From the NCBI GenBank assembly GCA_002081555.1, contig MZNV01002005.1, forward strand, positions 1 through 27,510: a stretch of DNA of 27,510 nt. The letters are read 5' to 3'. The notes below the pieces were generated by a model that ran no database searches, was not told the origin of the DNA, and saw nothing but the letters and a program-made list of their open reading frames with translations. Of the stretch, positions 22,156 to 27,510 are shown in pieces. This DNA is from Protostelium mycophagum (lineage: Eukaryota > Evosea > Variosea > Protosteliida > Protosteliaceae). The position numbers were made by a program, and so were the translations under genes. How positions within the stretch are numbered: the stretch's first letter is position 1; every line of letters begins with the position of its first letter.

Positions 22156-25129
22156 CTACCATCTTCTGTTCAAGAAGACGAATCCGGCCGCCACAACGGC
22201 GGGGACGGTGAGACCGAGGACCCACTTTCCAGGGTGCACCTGGTTCTGAACGATCTCCTCTTCCTCGAATAGTCCGGTACCATTCTCGATCTCTTCGAGG
22301 ATCTGCTGCTGTTGCTTGTACAGCTTTTTATTGTCAGAATTCGTAAGGTGTTGTAGAGGTGGATGAAATTACCTTGTCCATCTGCATCTGCTTCAACAGG
22401 GTGTCCACTTCGTCTCCCATCCTCTCCTTCTCTTCTCTGCTGGGAGAAACTCTTCTCAGCATCTTTGTCTCTCTGATTAAGACATTAACCAGCTTGTTGT
22501 TGAACCCGTGCATCGCCTGGATCGCGGCGACGGCGTCCTTGTGGTTGGTTTCGTGTGTGTTGGACTGCTGTAAGATCTGTCTGCTGGCTGTTTCTGCGGC
22601 AGAAATTTGTGCGTTGAGCTGTTGTACTTGTTGCTTGAGGGATTTGCTGGAGGTTTCGAGCTCTGAGACTTGGTGGCGGAGAGGCTGGATGATGTTCTCC
22701 TGCTTGGTTACCTCGTCCGTTCAGTACATTTTGGCGGGAAATGTCACATTTGAATTCAAGTGACGAATAATACAAACATCAAAAACGCCTAAAATCACCT
22801 CGTTTTGTTGGTGCTTCAGCAACTCTTGAACATTATGTAATTTCTTCTCAGACTCAGTCTGCGCTTGGTGTGCCTTTCTGACGGCCTGGTCGTGCTTCTT
22901 GCTTGCACGGAAGAGTGCGTCCCTCTCCTTTTCCAGAGCTGCGATGCGTACCTCTCTGGATGCGGGTCCGGTGACCAAGATGTTGTTTGTCACGTTCTGG
23001 TCTCCGACCTGACCACGATCAGAAACATCCGTACCATCTTTATATTCCATTTACAATGGGATTTTTGGGCGGCTGTGCCGCGTGGGTTCTTTGATAAAGA
23101 ACTCAGTTCAATACCAGGAATTTGAACGGGGTTTCAAATTGTGTATAAATGCACCTTTTGGGAATCGTCAGTGGGGGCAGTGAGGTCCTCTTGCCATTTT
23201 CCGTCAATGACATACTTGTACAAGTATTTTGTCTCTGGTTTCAAGTCGTGAGCTGTGTAGCTGAACTCTCCGTGCTCGTCCTTTTTTTCAAATTAAATTT
23301 CTCTTTTTAATGGCGACAAATCACCTTGGTCATGGGCGCCTCTTGCCAGTTGTTGAATTCACCACCCACAGCGACGTTTTCTCCTGCATAAGGGTATCTG
23401 AATGTGTATGTGATGTTCTCTTCTGCGGCAGCGGTGTTCTTGCTCTACACCGCGTTAATTTCGAAAATAAATAATCAAATAAATAATCGTATAAATACCT
23501 GTTCCAAGGCCTCTTTAGCCTGGTGGACGTCTTCTGAAGCTCTGGACAGCTGTGATTGCATAGTGGCGTTCTCAGACTGGGCCTTTTGTAACTCGTCTTG
23601 GAGAGATGAAACCTTCTGCTCCAACTCTTGAGTCTTGTTGTTTCCGGAGGCCTACTACATGTCAGATACGTCAAAATGACATTCTGAAAAATCCTCGAAA
23701 TTTCCAAATATCAGACCTGCTTGGCCCTCTCCTCTTGCAATTGCTTTTCTAAATCGTTCTTTTGTGTCTCAAAGTTCTTGGCGTTTTGTCTCTGTCTATC
23801 CAACTCTTCCTCAAGACCCTTCTTCTCTGACGTCAATTTTTCTGACTGTGCTTGTTGTGTCTTGGCAGTTTCGAGTTGCTTTTGCAGATCGGCGTTTTGC
23901 TTCTGTGCAGCCTCTAGTTTGTTTTGAAGCTCAGAGAGGGCGGCTTGGGATTCCTTTGCGGATTGTCCTTGCTTGTTGGCGTCAGCCAACTGCTGCTCAA
24001 GCTGAGCGGCCTGGGTTTGTCAAGATGTGTTCAAGTTTTGAAAAACAGGACTAATTGTGCGTGGGTTCGACATCTTCCTGCACTCACTTTTTTGGAAGAT
24101 TGTTCTGCCTGGGATTTGGCCTCAGCGAGCTCCTTCTTAGCACGCTCTGCTTCCTCCTGAATCTTCTGGGAATTTTCGGACTGTCTTTTCTCTACCTCTG
24201 CCTTCTGTTTCTCAGAATTTTCTGCTCTATTTTTGGCATCAGCGAGCTCCTTCTCGAGACCAGAAATTCTGTTTTTCCCATCCTGTTCGGATTTTTCCAG
24301 CTGAGATTTCAGCTCATTCAACTGCTTGCTCAACTCCTTCTCACGTCCATCGTCAGAGCTCTTTGTCTCTACTTGTTTTACTTTACGGAAGAGTGCGTCT
24401 CTCTCCTTCTCCAGCGCAGCGATACGGACATCTTTGGAAGCTGATCCGGTCACAAGGACATTGTTGATCACATTGCGATCGTTGACCTGATACAATAAAT
24501 ACAGTGAAGAATGGTTTTGAAATTGATGATGAAATATTAAGATCTTACCTTTTGTGAATCGTCGGTGGGAGCGGTGAGATCCTCCTTCCATTCGCCGTCG
24601 ATGACATACTTATAGAGATACTTTGACTCTGGCTTCAATCCTTCCACAGTTACGAAAAATTCATTTCCCTCCTGGTAAAAATGAGTTTCCTCCAAAGTGA
24701 AAGTTTTCTTCATGATTGATACCTTAGTCATTTGTGCAGGGGTCCAGTTATTGAATTCCCCAGCGACTGCGAGTTCTTTTCCTCCATAAGGCCATCTGAA
24801 AGTATAGTTCATGGTCTCCTCTGAGCTCTCTGTGCTAGAGCCCTTCTTCTCTTCATACTCTTTTCTGATCCTATTTGAGGTCAGATCTGATTCAGATATG
24901 TATGATCACACTTTTCTTCCTGCTCTTGAAGGGCAGTCTGTTTATCGACAGTAGCAGACTTAATTCTCTCTGTTAACATCTGATTAAGTCTTCTCAGGTT
25001 CTCCAATTCTTTGCTATCCTGTGAATTGCTACGCTCGCGGACCTCAGTAGAGGCCTCAGTGGTTTTCGTGTCTGAAAGAGTTTCAGGTGATAGAGATCAG
25101 AAGTTCTTCTCACCCTTGTTTGATGCCAT
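22156..25129 (-). CDS. Tail-anchored coiled-coil protein with two AMPK-beta-type glycogen-binding (CBM48) domains
   Basis: Probable glycogen-to-membrane tether. Twelve exons (25129-25114, 25071-24912, 24870-24723, 24671-24549, 24486-24088, 24010-23717, 23651-23499, 23444-23325, 23280-23155, 23008-22799, 22711-22373, 22323-22156) encode 751 residues. CBM48 copy 1 spans about 79-165 (FRWPYGG, W101 in GEFNNW, K129, W136, INN). Copy 2 spans about 441-530 (FRYPYAG, W464, K493, W500, TNN). All align with AMPK-beta residues that contact glycogen. Copy 1 is followed by a Glu/Lys/Gln-rich coiled coil (about 165-430), copy 2 by a second (about 525-695). The C-terminus has one hydrophobic helix (WVLGLTVPAVVAAGFVFL, about 731-748) and ends NRRW, a tail anchor. 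No signal peptide or enzyme domain is present. Each repeat is followed by VRIAALEKERDALFR. The two copies share intron positions after MTK and after DSQK. Domain identity is clear; the tether role is inference. Confidence 0.93.
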
Positions 25130-25251
25130 CGTTGATCTATCTAAAATGGAAAATGTGATGGTCAAATCGGGGAATTTCGCAGAAATGAGACGAAACAAAC
25201 ACCACTTTTCTTCAGACATCATCAGAAACATCTACGCACGCAGGCGACACA
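25130..25251. promoter_or_regulatory. Bidirectional promoter region
   Basis: Only 122 bp separate the start codons of two divergent genes, both encoding tail-anchored coiled-coil proteins. Both promoters must overlap here or extend into the first exons. No TATA box is obvious. Confidence 0.6.
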
Positions 25252-26148
25252 ATGACAACACTAAAGGCACACGAGATTAATACAGTGAGTAACGATGAAA
25301 GACAAGTGAAGAGACACAACCTCCTCGACACGTGGCAAGGGGATGAATCTGCAGACCAACAGTCTGTTGGCCAAATCACTCAGTCATCCGACCAGATGCT
25401 AGACATTAATGAGAGGTGATAATCAGAAGAAAGAATCCTTACCATGTATTGAATTGGTCAGACACTTATTCAAGTCCTTCCAAAATGTTCTTGCTGCTGA
25501 ACGTGTGGCAGTAGCTTCGCCTGATCTCAATCGTGATTCCAGAAGAGGAACAGAGCAGAGACAATTTGAATTGGCATTACAGCAAGAGGTGATCATTTTC
25601 TTCCTTCATCCGACATCTCTGCAGTCTTTCAAAGTCTGTGCAAAGTGCAGCCATTCATCAATGCGACGAAAACTGTACAACTCGAATGTACAAGCACCTC
25701 ATCAATCCATTTTTTGAGATCAATTTTTTGACACTTTTTTAAAATTCCACAGATCAAGCAGATGGACAAGGACACGATCGAGATCGAGAGATCCTTCCAA
25801 GACACCAAGTCTACCGGCCAGAAGCTGATCGACCGCACCGCAGAGCTCAACTCTCTCGAGAACCGCAGGATCAAGGTTTTGGAGGAGACAGCTACATGGG
25901 ATCGGAGAACAAAAGAGATCGAGAATGAATGGAAGCAGGACATGGTCCGATACCCAAACAGGTGATCCTTCATTTTCCAATCTCACATCACTGACGATAA
26001 AAATAGACCATCACCCCTCGTTGAGTGGGAGAAGAAACTTACCAAGTTGATCCACCAACTCGGACCCAAGCATTTGATCTGGTTATTTGTGGCCTTATTT
26101 TTATTCGTACAGCTGCTGTTAACGATCAAGAGAGCCATATTTGGTTAA
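25252..26148 (+). CDS. Tail-anchored coiled-coil protein, 213 residues
   Basis: Four exons (25252-25415, 25462-25588, 25753-25961, 26007-26148) give 213 residues. The protein is hydrophilic and predicted helical (IKQMDKDTIEIERSFQ, LIDRTAELNSLENRRIKVLE). It ends in a single membrane helix (LIWLFVALFLFVQLLLTI) with a short basic tail (KRAIFG), the topology of a tail-anchored protein. I looked for a SNARE motif. The region just before the membrane helix (WEKKLTKLIHQLGPKH) lacks heptads around a central Gln or Arg, so SNARE identity is not supported. Family unknown. It is transcribed divergently from the CBM48 tether gene, which is also tail-anchored, so shared regulation is possible but unproven. 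Confidence 0.85.
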
Positions 26149-26152
26149 TAAA
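26147..26152 (+). terminator. Poly(A) signal AATAAA overlapping the stop codon
   Basis: AATAAA begins at the second base of the TAA stop (26146-26148). The facing gene ends only 59 bp further on. Confidence 0.6.
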
Positions 26153-26207
26153 CTCTGTGGTGTGATCACATTTCAGGTAGAATATCTTTATGTGGACACA
26201 AATGTGC

Positions 26208-27510
26208 TTAGGAAGATGGACAGGGTGTTGTCGACCCGTTCAGGATCATCGTGCAAGTGTTGGTGCCTGGTGCGGTGTTCGTCTCCAACGCAAGACCGTT
26301 TGTTATCGAGAATGGTTTTTCCTTGTATGTCTCTTTGACCCACGCTGAAGCTGTTTCACATCAATATTGTGTAAATGAACAGAAAATAATGTCTTCAAAA
26401 AGATAAAGCTTACCAATTCCACATTGAGTTCCCACAGATGCGGAGGCACCATTGTCATCAATGTTCACATAGCTATATCTGATGATGTTTGGCCTGTTCT
26501 CATACAAATAGACATAAAAGTGGAAGTACTGGGCAGATGTTTTGTACTTGGTGGAGAGAAACTCTAGCTTAACTTGTCTGTTGGGTTGTGTGCCGGTCGT
26601 CTCCTTCCATATTCCTTGGTTTGTGCCGCTAGCATAATACAAGTCTTCCCAAAAGGGGAATGCGGCCGAGCTATTCATATTCACTTTCGATGGCCAATTG
26701 GGAAGCAACTGAGGAGTGTATCCATAATCGTATCCGTCGAAGTCGATGAACCCATTACAAGAGACGTAGAGGTTTGAACCAGCAGTCAAAACCACACCGT
26801 GTAGTTTGATATCAAAGGGTAATGAGGTGGTCACCACTTGGTCGTCCCATTCTTGAGTCAAATTCGCTCCAAGGGGCTGGGAAGGCTGGAGGAGTGACAC
26901 CGTGATATTTGGAGTAAGCACTGGCTGTGGAGAGCTGTTACAGGCTCCGTTTGAACACCCGTATGTGCAGGTGAGACTGGCGCATGGATCAGGTGGAGGC
27001 TCGGTGGTCTCGTACATAGTGGATGTTTCAGCAATTGTGGATGAACCTGCAATCGAAGAGGTCTGGTACACTGTTGATGTATCTGCCATAGTGGATGTGT
27101 CCACCACTGAAGAGGAACCGAAGACAGTGGATGAAATCGCCACAGTTGACGAAATTACCACAGTGGAAGTATCTTCCACTGAAGAGGTCTCGTACATAGT
27201 GGACGAGTCCATCACAGTAGATGTGTCGACTACAGTTGATGTGTCCGCTACAGAAGAGGTATCCACTACAGTTGAGGTGTCGGCTACCGTTGATGAATCT
27301 CTGATAGTGGATGTGGCCGCAACAGAGGATGTGTCCACCACAGTTGATGAGTCTGCAACAGTGGATGTGTCAGCCACAGTAGATGTGTCTATCACAGTGG
27401 ATGTATCTGCTATAGAGGAAGTGTCTACTACAGTTGAGGTATCTGCTACAGAAGAGGTATCCACCACAGTTGATGTGTCAATCACAGTGGATGTATCTGC
27501 GACAGAGGAT
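26208..27510 (-). CDS. Surface protein with Ser/Thr hexad repeats and NIDO-like beta domain (5' end outside window)
   Basis: Partial gene: exon 27510-26414 continues beyond the right edge; intron 26413-26351 (63 nt); last exon 26350-26208. The visible N-terminal part is a long Ser/Thr/Val/Asp hexad array (VDTSTV, ADTSSV), likely an extended, O-glycosylated stalk. It is followed by YETTEPPPDP and a compact Cys-rich motif (CASLTCTYGCSNGACNS), EGF-like in spacing. A globular domain of about 180 residues comes next (LYVSCNGFIDFDGY, AAFPFWEDLYY, RQVKLEFLSTKY, RYSYVNIDDNG). Its NGFIxF...AFxxFWxDL pattern recalls the nidogen-like NIDO fold. The C-terminus ends TTPCPSS. No membrane segment is seen in the visible part. 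Extracellular location is likely; the NIDO assignment is moderate. A role in adhesion would be inference. Confidence 0.82.
27015..27510 (-). repeat. 18-bp coding repeat array (Ser/Thr hexads)
   Basis: About 27 consecutive copies of an 18-nt unit encode six-residue repeats of the form (V/A)-D-T-S-(T/S)-V, with variants near the 3' end of the array (for example YETSSV, ISSTVA). Units often alternate TSTV and TSSV, hinting at a 36-bp higher-order repeat. The array continues past the window edge. Confidence 0.9.

Noticed and set aside
25252-26148. SNARE identity for the tail-anchored coiled-coil protein
   Set aside because: The segment before the membrane helix lacks the heptad pattern and central Gln or Arg of a SNARE motif.
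27015-27510. CRISPR array or satellite DNA
   Set aside because: The repeat keeps one open coding frame with synonymous variation and no spacers, so it is a protein repeat.

Overview
This window is nuclear DNA from a compact-genome protist. Genes are densely packed on both strands and interrupted by many very short GT-AG introns, mostly 37-60 nt with some of only 25-34 nt. Intergenic gaps are often under 130 bp. The gene content includes a two-CBM48 coiled-coil protein, an ABCG transporter with PSI-like ectodomain modules, GPI-type surface proteins, an RWD/F-box protein and an MscS channel. This fits a free-living amoebozoan, possibly a protosteloid amoeba, but that assignment is inference and not proven by any marker here. 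I rebuilt exon structures by hand from splice sites and conserved protein frames. For every complete spliced model the exon lengths sum to a multiple of three.

Layout, left to right: 1-554 flank and leader. 555-3874 (+) peroxisomal-type enoyl-CoA hydratase/3-hydroxyacyl-CoA dehydrogenase, 14 exons. 4237-9707 (-) ABCG half-transporter with signal peptide, eight PSI-like modules and 30 exons. 10330-11616 (+) Sel1-repeat protein. 11846-13793 (+) KHDC4/BLOM7-like KH protein. 13821-14335 (+) small unknown protein starting 27 bp after the previous stop. 14437-16349 (-) secreted, GPI-type glycoside hydrolase. 16848-17117 (-) small, possibly mitochondrial protein. 17344-17887 (-) small GPI-type surface protein. 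18645-20714 (+) RWD plus F-box protein. 20755-20825 (+) tRNA-Gly(UCC). 20845-22059 (-) MscS-family channel. 22156-25129 (-) tail-anchored protein with two AMPK-beta-type glycogen-binding domains and long coiled coils. 25252-26148 (+) tail-anchored coiled-coil protein, divergent from the previous gene. 26208-27510 (-) surface protein with Ser/Thr hexad repeats, running off the right edge.

The strongest candidate for new biology is the 751-residue protein at 22156-25129. It joins two glycogen-binding modules, two long coiled coils and a C-terminal membrane anchor, an arrangement suited to tethering glycogen to a membrane. Genome-level oddities are: stop codons built into the poly(A) hexamer (7 of 13 protein genes), introns as short as 25 nt, a 12-mer shared in sense orientation by three introns, and a large excess of the palindrome TGTCGACA.

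The genes do not form an operon-like pathway. Linked themes are fatty-acid and glycogen metabolism and cell-surface proteins.
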